Source: Emticicia sp. (GTDB lineage Bacteria; Bacteroidota; Bacteroidia; Cytophagales; Spirosomataceae). Taken from it: a stretch of 46,296 nucleotides of DNA. The stretch spans positions 1-46,296 of the forward strand of contig JAFEIL010000499.1 of the NCBI GenBank assembly GCA_017495105.1. The letters are read 5' to 3'. Position 1 is the stretch's first letter. Each line of letters opens with the position of its first letter. The notes beneath the pieces were generated by a model, which worked only from the letters and a program-made list of their open reading frames with translations, did no database searches and was not told where the DNA came from. Both the position numbers and the translations under genes were made by a program. Below are positions 7,322 through 15,306 of the stretch, piece by piece.

Positions 7322-8164
7322 TTAAAATATATTGTTTAAATAACAAATGATGCTGCTTACAATGAGCCACCATAAGGGATAAACAACAATCATTGAGCCA
7401 AGTCTGATAGAATCAAAGAAAACCGAGCCTTTAGTTATTTTGCGAGAAATATATCCTGATAAAAAATTGGCAGGAAAATGAATGAATGAAACAACCGAAA
7501 ATATCAGACTTTGCATAAATCCAACTTTCGGAAAGCTCCAAATGAAGCATTTGTTTATTTTTTCGGTCAATAAATCATTGAATGTTTTTAAGAATAGTAC
7601 ATCTTCCGAAATATTGTTAAGGTCTTTTTTTACGATTCCTGTGCCGATATTCATATTGACGATTTTGCCAAAAGAAAAGAAAGTATCATAACTTATGCCA
7701 ATCGGAACAATCGTTAGGTCAATGCCTTCGTTCCATGCTTGTTGAGCCAATCGAGCGGTACCTTTTTTAAGCGGAAGCAACTTTGTTTGGTGGGTACAAA
7801 TGCCTTCTGAAAAAATCAACACAATTTCGCCTTGTTTGAATAATTCAATACATCGATCAAATGTTTCGTCATTGCCACGGAGATGCTCTTTTCCTTCAGA
7901 AAGGCGATGGATGGGCAACATAAAAAAACTCGAAAGGATTTTATTGGCCAATTTTTTTCTAAAAATGTCACCACGCCCCAAAGACCACATCCGACGATTT
8001 AAATTACAACCAATAATAGCAGCATCAAGAAATGAATTGGCGTGAGTAGCTGCTAAAATAACCGCTCCAGATTTTGGAATATTTTCTAAGCCAGTAATCG
8101 TAATTTTTTTGATGAAAAACCTTAAAAGAAAACCAACGTAAGGACGTAAAATATAATAAAGCAA
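7322..8164 (-). CDS. plsC: PlsC-like 1-acylglycerol-3-phosphate acyltransferase
   Basis: This 280-residue membrane-associated acyltransferase carries THANSFLDA, the His/Asp acyltransferase motif in the H-x5-D spacing seen in some bacterial members. The downstream FSEGICTHQTKLLPLKKGTARLA block corresponds to the (F/V)PEGTRS-type substrate motif, and IVPIGISYD to the fourth block. Hydrophobic segments lie at both ends (IYFILRPYVGFLLRF type N-terminus and VVYPLWWLIVSSIIC at the C-terminus). The start is a TTG at 8164, as no ATG precedes the motif in frame and TAA lies shortly upstream. It likely adds the second acyl chain to phosphatidic acid or to another lysolipid. Confidence 0.85.
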   Translation of the reverse strand: MLYYILRPYVGFLLRFFIKKITITGLENIPKSGAVILAATHANSFLDAAIIGCNLNRRMWSLGRGDIFRKKLANKILSSFFMLPIHRLSEGKEHLRGNDETFDRCIELFKQGEIVLIFSEGICTHQTKLLPLKKGTARLAQQAWNEGIDLTIVPIGISYDTFFSFGKIVNMNIGTGIVKKDLNNISEDVLFLKTFNDLLTEKINKCFIWSFPKVGFMQSLIFSVVSFIHFPANFLSGYISRKITKGSVFFDSIRLGSMIVVYPLWWLIVSSIICYLNNIF

Positions 8165-8380
8165 TTGACCAGATTTTTAGGTGAAAATTTTTTGTTCTTC
8201 AAAAATCCGAATAAAAATTTATCTGACCAAATAGATTTTTGAATTTGGTACTTGTTTATCATTTAATTGTAGTTTTCGGCTGAGTATTCCAAACAAAACG
8301 AATTCTCTTTGGTTTTCCTATTGAAGGACACTAATTTCGTTTGTGTTTTTCAACAAAACAGCTTGATTCTAAATAAAAAT

Positions 8381-10006
8381 ATGACAGTTCTAAAAGAAAA
8401 AATCACGGCCATCTTTCCCGAAGTTGGTCAAATTCCCGAACAATTTCAGATTCAACCGCTTCACCAAAAAGAGTATTTGGTTGGTGGCGAAATGCGTCAG
8501 TGGGCGGGTGCTATGCAAGATGTTTATTCTCCGATTTATGTAAAAAACGGCGATAAACTTGAAAGTTTACTTATCGGAAGCTACCCAATTACCGATGAAG
8601 CAGAAGCAATGGATGCTCTCAATGCAGCCTTAAAAGCCTACGATAATGGTCGTGGCGAATGGCCAACGATGAGCTTGAGCGAACGTATTGCTTGTATGGA
8701 AAATTTTCTCAAAAAAATGCTTGAGAAAAAGACCGAAATCGTGAATTTATTGATGTACGAAATCGGCAAATCGTTGGCCGATTCAATCAAAGAATTTGAC
8801 CGAACGATTGAATATATTTATGATACGATTGATTGTTTGAAAGATATTGACCGCAATTCGTCTCGATTTAAAATCGAGCAGGGAATTATCGGACAAATCC
8901 GTCGTTCGCCTTTGGGTGTGGTGCTTTGTATGGGGCCATTCAATTATCCATTGAATGAAACTTTCTGTACGCTGATTCCTGCCATTATTATGGGAAATAC
9001 GATTTTGTTTAAGCCACCAAAACACGGTACGCTTTTGCATTATCCATTGTTGAAGGCTTTTCAAGAATGTTTCCCGAAAGGCGTTGTGAATACAATTTAT
9101 GGGCGTGGAGCAAACGTTGTTCCGCCTTTGATGCAAACTGGTAAAATCAATGTACTTACGCTCATTGGTTCGAGTAAAGTGGCGAATGATTTAAAGAAAA
9201 TGCATCCAAAACTCAATCGTTTGAGAGCTGTTTTGGGTCTTGATGCCAAAAATGCAGGAATTATCTTGAAAAATGCCGATGTAGAATTGGCAGTAAAAGA
9301 ATGTATTTTGGGTTCGCTTTCGTTCAATGGTCAACGTTGTACGGCCATCAAAATCATTTGGGTGCATCGCTCAATTGCGAAGAAATTTTTGAATAGATTT
9401 ACCGAAGAACTCGAAAAACTCAAATTCGGAATGCCGTGGGAAACGGGTGTAAATCTTACGCCATTGCCAGAGCCAAATAAACCAAACTATTTGGCCGAGT
9501 GCATCGCTGATGCTCAAGCCAACGGTGCGGAAGTTGTGAACGAAGGTGGCGGAACGACCGTAAACTCATTTGTATATCCTGCGGTGCTTTACCCAGTAAA
9601 TAGCAAAATGAAAGTTTATAGCGAAGAGCAATTCGGGCCACTCGTGCCAGTTGTGCCGTTTGATGATGTCGAGGAGCCAATTCAATATATCATTGATTCG
9701 TCGCATGGACAGCAAGTGAGTATTTTTGGTACAAATGCCGACCAAATTGCTCATTTGATTGACCCGCTCGTGAATCAAGTAAGTCGTGTAAATATCAATG
9801 CTCAGTGCCAACGAGGGCCAGATACATTTCCGTTTACAGGCAGAAAAGATTCGGCCGAAGGAACTCTTTCGGTAGAAGATGCTCTCAGAGCTTTCTCGAT
9901 TCGAACGGTGGTGGCTACGAAAGACACCGATGCCAATAAGAAAATTTTCAATGAAATTGTCGAAGAGCATAGCTCGCACTTCCTTTCTACGAAATATGTA
10001 TTCTAA
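8381..10006 (+). CDS. gapN: NADP-dependent (non-phosphorylating) glyceraldehyde-3-phosphate dehydrogenase-like ALDH
   Basis: This aldehyde dehydrogenase has 541 residues from the ATG at 8381; 24 further in-frame codons upstream lack another ATG near the 5' end of the family. The catalytic Cys is C320 in FNGQRCTA and the oxyanion Asn is in PFNYP (about N188). The sequence around VLGLDAKNAG and FNGQRCTAIKI matches the GapN-like group, which oxidises glyceraldehyde-3-phosphate directly to 3-phosphoglycerate and makes NADPH. The general-base Glu usually found in the ELGG motif is not seen: the position reads AVLGLDAK. A hairpin terminator follows. Confidence 0.85.
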   Translation: MTVLKEKITAIFPEVGQIPEQFQIQPLHQKEYLVGGEMRQWAGAMQDVYSPIYVKNGDKLESLLIGSYPITDEAEAMDALNAALKAYDNGRGEWPTMSLSERIACMENFLKKMLEKKTEIVNLLMYEIGKSLADSIKEFDRTIEYIYDTIDCLKDIDRNSSRFKIEQGIIGQIRRSPLGVVLCMGPFNYPLNETFCTLIPAIIMGNTILFKPPKHGTLLHYPLLKAFQECFPKGVVNTIYGRGANVVPPLMQTGKINVLTLIGSSKVANDLKKMHPKLNRLRAVLGLDAKNAGIILKNADVELAVKECILGSLSFNGQRCTAIKIIWVHRSIAKKFLNRFTEELEKLKFGMPWETGVNLTPLPEPNKPNYLAECIADAQANGAEVVNEGGGTTVNSFVYPAVLYPVNSKMKVYSEEQFGPLVPVVPFDDVEEPIQYIIDSSHGQQVSIFGTNADQIAHLIDPLVNQVSRVNINAQCQRGPDTFPFTGRKDSAEGTLSVEDALRAFSIRTVVATKDTDANKKIFNEIVEEHSSHFLSTKYVF

Positions 10007-10013
10007 AAAACAC

Positions 10014-10046
10014 AATCCCCTTCGGTTTAAATCGAAGGGGATTTTT
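10014..10046 (+). terminator. Rho-independent terminator of gapN
   Basis: AATCCCCTTCG (10014-10024) pairs with CGAAGGGGATT (10033-10043) around an eight-base loop and is followed by a T-run. It starts eight bases after the gapN stop. Confidence 0.9.
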
Positions 10047-10082
10047 GTTTTATCATACTTGAAATACTGATATCTTGAATGT

Positions 10083-10112
10083 GCAAAACTCGAAAAAGTA
10101 GTTAAATTTGTA
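10083..10112 (+). repeat. Uma2 leader, first copy of an imperfect direct repeat
   Basis: These 30 bases, which include the -7 box TAAATTTG, match 10829-10858 at 24 of 30 positions without gaps. They lie just before the Uma2 ATG. Confidence 0.65.
10103..10110 (+). promoter_or_regulatory. -7 box (TAAATTTG) of the Uma2 gene
   Basis: TAAATTTG fits TAnnTTTG and lies 18 bases before the ATG at 10129. It also argues against the TTG codon at 10108 as start, because that codon is inside the box. Confidence 0.55.
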
Positions 10113-10128
10113 TATAAATATTCAGAAA

Positions 10129-10731
10129 ATGACTAAAGAAGTAAATCCAAGGTTGATTTTGCATAAACCTCCTCGTAAATATACGCTGGAAGAATACTTA
10201 CGAAAAGAAGCAAACTCAACCCACAAACACGAATTTATAAACGGCGAAATAATCAAAATGCCAAACGCAAGATACAACCACAACTTAATAGCGATGAATA
10301 TTGCTATTGATTTATCCTATCAAACAGAAAACTCAGATAAGAACTATCAAATATTAGGTTCTGACCAGAAAATTTATTTTCCAAGTCTTGACGAAGGTGT
10401 TTATGCCGATGCTTTGGCAGTTTGCGAAAAACCACTTTTTTGGGATAATGACGATTTGCTTCTAATCAACCCTATTTTGGTAGTAGAAGTTTTATCGAAA
10501 AGCACACAAAAGTACGACCGTACGGGTAAGTTTGACAAATACAAAACCCTCGAATCATTTAAAGAATACGTGATGATTCGCCAAAATGAGTGCTATGCCG
10601 AAGTTTGGTATAGAGAACGCCCAGGTCTTTGGCACGAAACAATCGTGACAGATATTGAAGGAAAATTACCTTTACAATCGCTCGGCGTAGAAGTTTCGAT
10701 GAAGCGGATTTATAAAAATGTGAGTTTTTGA
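10129..10731 (+). CDS. Uma2-family (DUF820) putative endonuclease
   Basis: This 200-residue protein belongs to Uma2, a PD-(D/E)XK nuclease-like family much expanded in cyanobacteria. The family opening is YTLEEYLRKEANSTHKHEFINGEI. The predicted active site combines Asp in VYADALAV, Glu in PILVVEVLSKST, and the following KYDRTGKFDKYKTL block with its Lys and Tyr. The C-terminus ends KNVSF. The biological role of Uma2 proteins is not settled; many occur in mobile or duplicated contexts. Here the gene heads an accessory islet with xisH and xisI, and partial copies of its own leader and 3' end reappear downstream. Confidence 0.92.
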   Translation: MTKEVNPRLILHKPPRKYTLEEYLRKEANSTHKHEFINGEIIKMPNARYNHNLIAMNIAIDLSYQTENSDKNYQILGSDQKIYFPSLDEGVYADALAVCEKPLFWDNDDLLLINPILVVEVLSKSTQKYDRTGKFDKYKTLESFKEYVMIRQNECYAEVWYRERPGLWHETIVTDIEGKLPLQSLGVEVSMKRIYKNVSF

Positions 10732-10804
10732 AAGTATTGACATATGAATTTTTATAGCAATCTGCTTAAACTAAATGTAAAGAAAAGAAACTGTCAATAC
10801 TTTC
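10730..10804. repeat. Inverted repeat after Uma2
   Basis: GAAAGTATTGACA (10730-10742) is the exact reverse complement of TGTCAATACTTTC (10792-10804). The arms are 13 bp and 49 bases apart. The left arm overlaps the Uma2 stop codon by its first base. There is no terminal T-run on the plus strand, so it is not a typical terminator. Confidence 0.7.
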
Positions 10805-10828
10805 GATTTTATGAAAGAAAAGTATGGA

Positions 10829-10858
10829 GCGAAACTCAAAAATCTGATTAAATTTGTA
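10829..10858 (+). repeat. Uma2 leader, second copy, with -7 box
   Basis: This stretch matches 10083-10112 at 24 of 30 positions, including the -7 box TAAATTTG at 10849-10856. It sits 15 bases before the ATG of a broken small gene and could still act as its promoter. Confidence 0.6.
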
Positions 10859-10873
10859 AAGAATTAGATTAAT

Positions 10874-11050
10874 ATGATAACAATAAGTTTTAAAACCAGC
10901 AGTCCAAAAGCCATTGCTTTCGCACGAAAATTGATGGGAAGTAAAAGGGAAACGTAATAGGAAATTAGACAAAACTTTAAAAGTCCTGAATTTCAGAAAG
11001 TTAAAGAGAAATTAAAAGGAAGAAATGCTGAAGAAAAAACTAATTTGTAA
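10874..11050 (+). pseudogene. Broken small gene with two adjacent in-frame stops
   Basis: From ATG at 10874 the frame encodes 27 residues (MITISFKTSSPKAIAFARKL, then MGSKRET) and meets TAA TAG at 10955-10960. The same frame then stays open for 29 more codons, with a protein-like charged sequence (EIRQNFKSPEFQKVKEKLKG, RNAEEKTNL), up to TAA at 11048. That suggests a former protein of about 58 residues, of antitoxin-like size, inactivated at one spot. The family is not recognised. The remaining 27-residue peptide could still be made. An alternative is that the second half is open by chance. Confidence 0.45.
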
Positions 11051-11065
11051 GAATGTGAGTTTTTG
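11049..11065 (+). repeat. Copy of the Uma2 3' end
   Basis: AAGAATGTGAGTTTTTG matches the last bases of the Uma2 gene (10714-10730, AAAAATGTGAGTTTTTG) at 16 of 17 positions. In Uma2 these bases encode KNVSF and part of the stop. Confidence 0.6.
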
Positions 11066-11098
11066 GGGAATGGAGAACGTTAAATAAGTATTTGAATA

Positions 11099-11512
11099 AT
11101 GGCGAGAGATTTTTATCATAAAAATGTGATAGAAGCATTAGAAAAGGATGGGTGGATAATTACGCACGACCCTTATTCTGTAAAAATTGATGATGTTGGT
11201 TATGAGATTGATTTTGCTGCCGAACCACTCATTGCTGCTGAAAAAGACGAGTTGAAAATTGCTATTGAAGTAAAAAGTTTTGTTGGCCCTTCCACAATAA
11301 ATGAGTTTCATAAAGCCGTTGGTCAATTTAATGATTACGCAGTTGCATTAGAAATAGCAGACCCAAATAGAGTTCTTTTTTTAGCAATACCCGATGAAGT
11401 TTGGGAACGTTTTTTTCTAAAACCGATTATCCAGAAGTCTTTGGAGAGAATAAAAGCGAAAATTTTGGTTTTTGAACCAACACAAAACATAATTATACAA
11501 TGGATAAAATAG
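11099..11512 (+). CDS. xisH: XisH family protein, PD-(D/E)XK nuclease-like
   Basis: The 137-residue protein matches XisH, first described as a factor needed for excision of the fdxN element in heterocystous cyanobacteria. The opening MARDFYHKNVIEALEKDGW is typical. The core has GYEIDFAAEP (Asp at about 38) and KIAIEVKSFVG (Glu57, Lys59), which is the D...E-x-K layout of restriction-like nucleases. Later blocks FHKAVGQFNDYAVAL and LFLAIPDEVWERFF are family hallmarks. The 3' end overlaps xisI by 13 bases. No recombinase of the XisF type is in the window, so a role in excision here is unproven; a defence or toxin-antitoxin-like role is possible. Confidence 0.93.
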   Translation: MARDFYHKNVIEALEKDGWIITHDPYSVKIDDVGYEIDFAAEPLIAAEKDELKIAIEVKSFVGPSTINEFHKAVGQFNDYAVALEIADPNRVLFLAIPDEVWERFFLKPIIQKSLERIKAKILVFEPTQNIIIQWIK

Positions 11513-11841
11513 CTAAATATCGTGAGGCGATTTTGAGTTTTTTTAATAATTATCTTGCCGAAACCGCACCAATACTTGATAGCACCATAGAATATAGTAT
11601 TTTATCAGACAAAGAAAACCTCAATTTTCAACTACTTTCTTCGGGTTGGCGTGGAAAACATTTTGTTTTTGGTCCACTTTTTCATTTTGAAATTAAGAAT
11701 GAAAAAATTTGGATGCAATGCAACAACACAGAGCGAGAAGTAGTTGACGAACTTATGGCGAATGGCATCAATAAACAAGATATTGTGCTTGGTTTTCTTC
11801 CTCCGTATGCTCGTGAACATTCTGGTTTTGCTGTGGCATAA
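11500..11841 (+). CDS. xisI: XisI family protein
   Basis: This 113-residue protein is the usual partner of XisH. The family signatures are MDKIAKYREAILSFFNNY at the start, SSGWRGKHFVFGPLFHFEI in the middle with WMQCNNTEREVVDELM, and the C-terminal DIVLGFLPPYAREHSGFAVA. Its ATG lies inside the last codons of xisH (overlap 11500-11512), so the two are translationally coupled and probably made in a fixed ratio, as expected for a complex. Function beyond the XisH partnership is not established; inhibition or delivery of the nuclease-like XisH is a reasonable guess. Confidence 0.93.
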   Translation: MDKIAKYREAILSFFNNYLAETAPILDSTIEYSILSDKENLNFQLLSSGWRGKHFVFGPLFHFEIKNEKIWMQCNNTEREVVDELMANGINKQDIVLGFLPPYAREHSGFAVA

Positions 11842-11937
11842 AAAGCTCATAGAAAGATAAACTAATTTTCAAAAAAAGAGTGGAAATCACGGGAAACAAA
11901 AAACTTCTCAATTAATGCTATAAAACATCGTATACAA

Positions 11938-12522
11938 ATGAAAAATATAATAATTTTATCTTATTTACTCACTTCTCTTTACATGCCATTAAAGGCTCAA
12001 ACTATCACACAAGAAGTGGGAAAAATTAGCTTTATTAAAAGCCAATATCTCAACGATAAGAATAATAGCGAAATTTCTTTAGCATATTACAGAACTTACC
12101 TCTTTCCTGATTCAACCAAAAGTGTATATAAGTTGATAATTTCTACACAAGAAATGAAAAAAACAGAGGTTGGAAATTCTGTTGGTGGATCGGCTTACTC
12201 TGGAGGATGGGGATTGTCATTTAATAAGATTTATTCAAAAGAGTTTTTAGAGGGTGTATGTGAGATAAATGCTCAAGAAATTCCAGAGTTTACTAAACTC
12301 TTTGGCTCAATTTTAACAACTTCTGGTGAGTTTAAGGTTTCTTTATCTAAACAAAAGGTGTCATCTATTTTAATAACCGAATCATTTAAAAATCTAACTT
12401 TTGGCGGCGAATTGAATGAAAATGGTATGCAATATTATTTTAAGATTGATAAATCTTCCTTTGTGCTTAGTGAGATAGAATTCTTCCAGGTGGCAAAGTT
12501 TCTATCAAAAATAGCACACTGA
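11938..12522 (+). CDS. Exported protein of unknown function
   Basis: I do not recognise this 194-residue protein. It has a clear signal peptide (MKNIIILSYLLTSLYMPLKAQ) with likely cleavage after KAQ or LKA. The mature part is mostly beta-strand-like (KSVYKLIISTQEMKKTE, GEFKVSLSKQKVSSILITES), with a Gly/Ser-rich turn (NSVGGSAYSGGWGLSFN). It follows xisI by 96 bases on the same strand and ends in its own terminator, so it may be the last gene of the islet or a separate unit. There is no lipobox. Confidence 0.8.
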   Translation: MKNIIILSYLLTSLYMPLKAQTITQEVGKISFIKSQYLNDKNNSEISLAYYRTYLFPDSTKSVYKLIISTQEMKKTEVGNSVGGSAYSGGWGLSFNKIYSKEFLEGVCEINAQEIPEFTKLFGSILTTSGEFKVSLSKQKVSSILITESFKNLTFGGELNENGMQYYFKIDKSSFVLSEIEFFQVAKFLSKIAH

Positions 12523-12559
12523 TAAATACATGATTACGAGGATTTATTAAATATTTCCC

Positions 12560-12588
12560 CCTCAAAATCAAACGTTTGAGGTTTTTTC
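12560..12588 (+). terminator. Terminator after the exported protein gene
   Basis: CCTCAAA (12560-12566) pairs with TTTGAGG (12575-12581) around an eight-base loop, followed by TTTTTT. Confidence 0.75.
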
Positions 12589-12667
12589 ATTTCTATAAAT
12601 CAATACCGCAACTTTGCACAATAATTAACTCTACAAAAATATACCGCTGACCAAAATCTATTGATTA

Positions 12668-13435
12668 TCAGTACTTTCCGTTCAATTCCCAATTATAATC
12701 TACATATGAAATCGAAGCGTCTTTATTAGTTTTGACCTTCGCATATTTATTGACCCAATCTAAAATTGGTGCTTTATCTTTAAAATCACTACCGTACCAC
12801 TTAAAGATATTTGAGAGCTTGGCTTCTTTTGCAGAAACTTGATTTTTGTATGAATCATTCAAAAAATCTACTCCTTGGTCGTCGAGTTGTTGGTTAAGCT
12901 TTGCTGCTATATACGCCTCATTTCTAAGCGGAGGACAAGATTTTGCTGCACAAACCAACGCAAAGTGAATACGTGGTTCGTTGAAATCTTTTCTGATAAT
13001 ACCATGTTCGATATTATTCAAATCCATTTTTTTTCCACCAATATTGATAAATTTCACGTCCCAAGGAGTATTCACGAATGGAATTTTTATCTTGTCACCA
13101 ATATCCTTGATACTTTTAATTTTGTGTTGAGTATTATCCAAAATCAACTGTATAGTAAAAGCATTATAAGCATTTATCCAATAAGCCAGTTTTTCATCTT
13201 TACTCCATTTATCACCAGGAGCATTGTTTTCCAACAAAGTTAAATACTTTTTCAATTCTATTTGGTCTTTCTTAAAACCCGCATAATCAACAAATCCTTT
13301 GGCATCGACGTGTTTTTTCAATAAATCATTCCAAATTTCGTGGCTAATTGGCTCGGCATTCGATGTTGGAGCGTTTACAGCAAAACAACTGCTTACCGTA
13401 AATAAAATGATACTCAATAAACTCGTAATCTTCAT
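12668..13435 (-). CDS. DUF547-domain lipoprotein
   Basis: The 255-residue protein has a lipoprotein-type leader (MKITSLLSIILFTVSSC, Cys at 17). The DUF547 domain is clear: DYAGFKKDQIELKKYLTLL, the core EKLAYWINAYNAFTIQLIL, then DLNNIEHGIIRKDFNEPRIHFALVCAAKSCPPLRNEAY (read in parts), which holds the conserved NAYNA and CAAKSCPPLR motifs. The Cys/His-rich core suggests a transglutaminase- or protease-like fold, but the activity of DUF547 is not known to me. It is probably on the periplasmic side of a membrane. No operon partner is visible. Confidence 0.9.
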   Translation of the reverse strand: MKITSLLSIILFTVSSCFAVNAPTSNAEPISHEIWNDLLKKHVDAKGFVDYAGFKKDQIELKKYLTLLENNAPGDKWSKDEKLAYWINAYNAFTIQLILDNTQHKIKSIKDIGDKIKIPFVNTPWDVKFINIGGKKMDLNNIEHGIIRKDFNEPRIHFALVCAAKSCPPLRNEAYIAAKLNQQLDDQGVDFLNDSYKNQVSAKEAKLSNIFKWYGSDFKDKAPILDWVNKYAKVKTNKDASISYVDYNWELNGKY

Positions 13436-13527
13436 TTTATGTCGTTTTTGTTATTTATTCTTTGTCTTTATATACGTTAGTTAGCGATAAAAAGTTTTTC
13501 ATTTACAAATAATAACAAAGCCAGAGC

Positions 13528-14640
13528 CTAAACCCTCAAGAATATCTTATAATGATACATTGCTCTCAGAAATGCCCATTTCACGCCAATTACTGCTAAA
13601 GTAATCACAACGGCATAGTAATTTTCACCAAAAAGCTGCCCCAGCCATTGAAAAAGCCCTTCTGTAGCATAATTCCAGTCAATAACTTTGACCGACATGT
13701 AAATCAAAATAGAGTTTAGGCCAATAATCGTAAAGAAAAATGCCCAACGTTGATATTTTAGCACATCAATAATAAAGTAGAAAATCGCTAACAAAATTAG
13801 GCTACAACCACCTGCATAAAGCATAAACGAACTTGTCCAGAGGTTTTTATTTATCGGGAAAATCAAGCCCCACATTCCACCGACGATTAAGCAAAGTAAG
13901 CCTCCAATCGCCAAAGTTGCAGCCTTTTGGGTTGGAGTTTTGGTAGCATTATTTTTAAGAAAATTTCCTGCAAAAATTCCTAGCAAACCTGTACAAATAG
14001 CAGGAAGTGTCGAGAAAAGTCCTTCGGGGTCATGGATCACAAGATGTAATCGGCCAGGAAGTATAGTACGGTCAACCCACGAAGCAAAATTACCTTGAAT
14101 AGTCAAATCGCCAGCCACAAAACCTGGAGCCGCACCGAATTTCATAATTAGCCAATAGCTAATCAAAATACCTATAAACCATACATACTGAAAACGTTGG
14201 CTCGCATACACATATATCATGCACGCAAACATATAAGCCAAACCAATACGCCCCAGCACGCTCGGAAAACGTATCTGTGAAAGCTCTGTTATCTGTAAAC
14301 CATTATTATAAATTACACCTAGAAGCACCAAAATGAGTCCTCGCTTAATGATTCGTAGGACAATTTTGCGGTTTTCGACACCCTTATCAATTTCACGTCC
14401 AACCGAATAAGGAGTTGAAACACCCGAAATGAATAAAAACAATGGAAAAATGAGGTCATAAAAGCGAAAACCGTTCCATGCTACATGTGAGAGCTGAGTA
14501 GCCATCCAGACTGCAGCGGGGTGATGGGTGGCATGAGCTAGTTCGTGGATAAAATCCTCGCCGCCCATAATCCAAAACATATCAAAACCTCGGAGGGCAT
14601 CGAGCGAATAAAGTCTTTGTGAGGTAGTCTGATTACTCAT
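13528..14640 (-). CDS. DUF5009/HGSNAT-like membrane acyltransferase
   Basis: This 370-residue protein with about ten membrane segments starts at the ATG at 14640 (MSNQTTSQRLYSLDALRGFD). The motif SLDALRGFDMFWI is characteristic of the DUF5009 / heparan-alpha-glucosaminide N-acetyltransferase-like family, and FYDLIFPLFLFISGVSTPYS follows as expected. The family passes acetyl groups from cytoplasmic acetyl-CoA to sugars across the membrane; the sugar substrate here is unknown. The frame extends nine codons upstream to a TTG, which is less likely. The His-rich ELAHATHHPAAVWMATQLSH segment is a periplasmic or membrane-edge loop. Confidence 0.88.
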   Translation of the reverse strand: MSNQTTSQRLYSLDALRGFDMFWIMGGEDFIHELAHATHHPAAVWMATQLSHVAWNGFRFYDLIFPLFLFISGVSTPYSVGREIDKGVENRKIVLRIIKRGLILVLLGVIYNNGLQITELSQIRFPSVLGRIGLAYMFACMIYVYASQRFQYVWFIGILISYWLIMKFGAAPGFVAGDLTIQGNFASWVDRTILPGRLHLVIHDPEGLFSTLPAICTGLLGIFAGNFLKNNATKTPTQKAATLAIGGLLCLIVGGMWGLIFPINKNLWTSSFMLYAGGCSLILLAIFYFIIDVLKYQRWAFFFTIIGLNSILIYMSVKVIDWNYATEGLFQWLGQLFGENYYAVVITLAVIGVKWAFLRAMYHYKIFLRV

Positions 14641-14796
14641 TTTATATAGATTAGGGTAATATTTCAAAGATAAAGAAAAAAATAGAATGATAGAGAAGAA
14701 TATTTCTATAATATTTGTGGATCGAATTTTCTGCTCTTCTAAAAAGAAGTTTTACCCTTAAATTTTTCAAAAACCAAATAGTATTAGAGATACCTC

Positions 14797-15306
14797 ATGA
14801 ATTTCAGATTAGCAACAATCGACGATACCGAAGCTATTCGTGTATTGGCTGAGAAAACTTTCCGTGATACATACGCTGAATTAAATACGCCAGAAAACAT
14901 GGAAATACATGTGGCTAAAAACTTTTCCTCTGAAACAATCTTAGCAGATTTGCAAAGTCTTCAAAATCAATATTTTGTCATCGAATTTGAGACACAAATT
15001 GTGGCTTTTGCAAAGCTCGTAAAAGCACATAGTACAAAAGGTTTGGAAGGCAAAAGTGTTGTCGAGATTGAGCGTTTTTATATCGATAAAAACCTGCATG
15101 GTCAGCAGTTGGGGCGTAAACTAATGGATTTCTGCACGAATTGGGCAAAAGAAAATAGTTTTGAAACAATTTGGTTAGGAGTCTGGGAAAACAATCCTAA
15201 TGCGATACAGTTTTATAAAAAAATGGGCTTTATGTTTCTTGACAAACACGTTTTTGTGTTAGGAACAGAAGTGCAGACCGATTTTACGATGAAAAAAGAT
15301 TTATGA
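14797..15306 (+). CDS. GNAT acetyltransferase, PaiA-like
   Basis: The 169-residue protein is a GNAT enzyme with the acetyl-CoA motif HGQQLGRKLM and the C-terminal NPNAIQFYKKMGF block. The ending GTEVQTDFTMKKDL resembles that of PaiA-type spermidine/polyamine N-acetyltransferases, so a polyamine or small amine is a possible acceptor. It overlaps the next GNAT gene by ATGA, so the pair is translationally coupled. Substrate unknown. Confidence 0.9.
   Translation: MNFRLATIDDTEAIRVLAEKTFRDTYAELNTPENMEIHVAKNFSSETILADLQSLQNQYFVIEFETQIVAFAKLVKAHSTKGLEGKSVVEIERFYIDKNLHGQQLGRKLMDFCTNWAKENSFETIWLGVWENNPNAIQFYKKMGFMFLDKHVFVLGTEVQTDFTMKKDL

Noticed and set aside
9566-10015. A 149-codon frame antisense to gapN
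   Set aside because: It is a shadow of the gapN reading frame and has no promoter or family resemblance.
11099-11841. XisH/XisI as evidence of an excising fdxN-like element
   Set aside because: No XisF-type recombinase, interrupted gene or att-like direct repeat bracketing the pair was found in the window.
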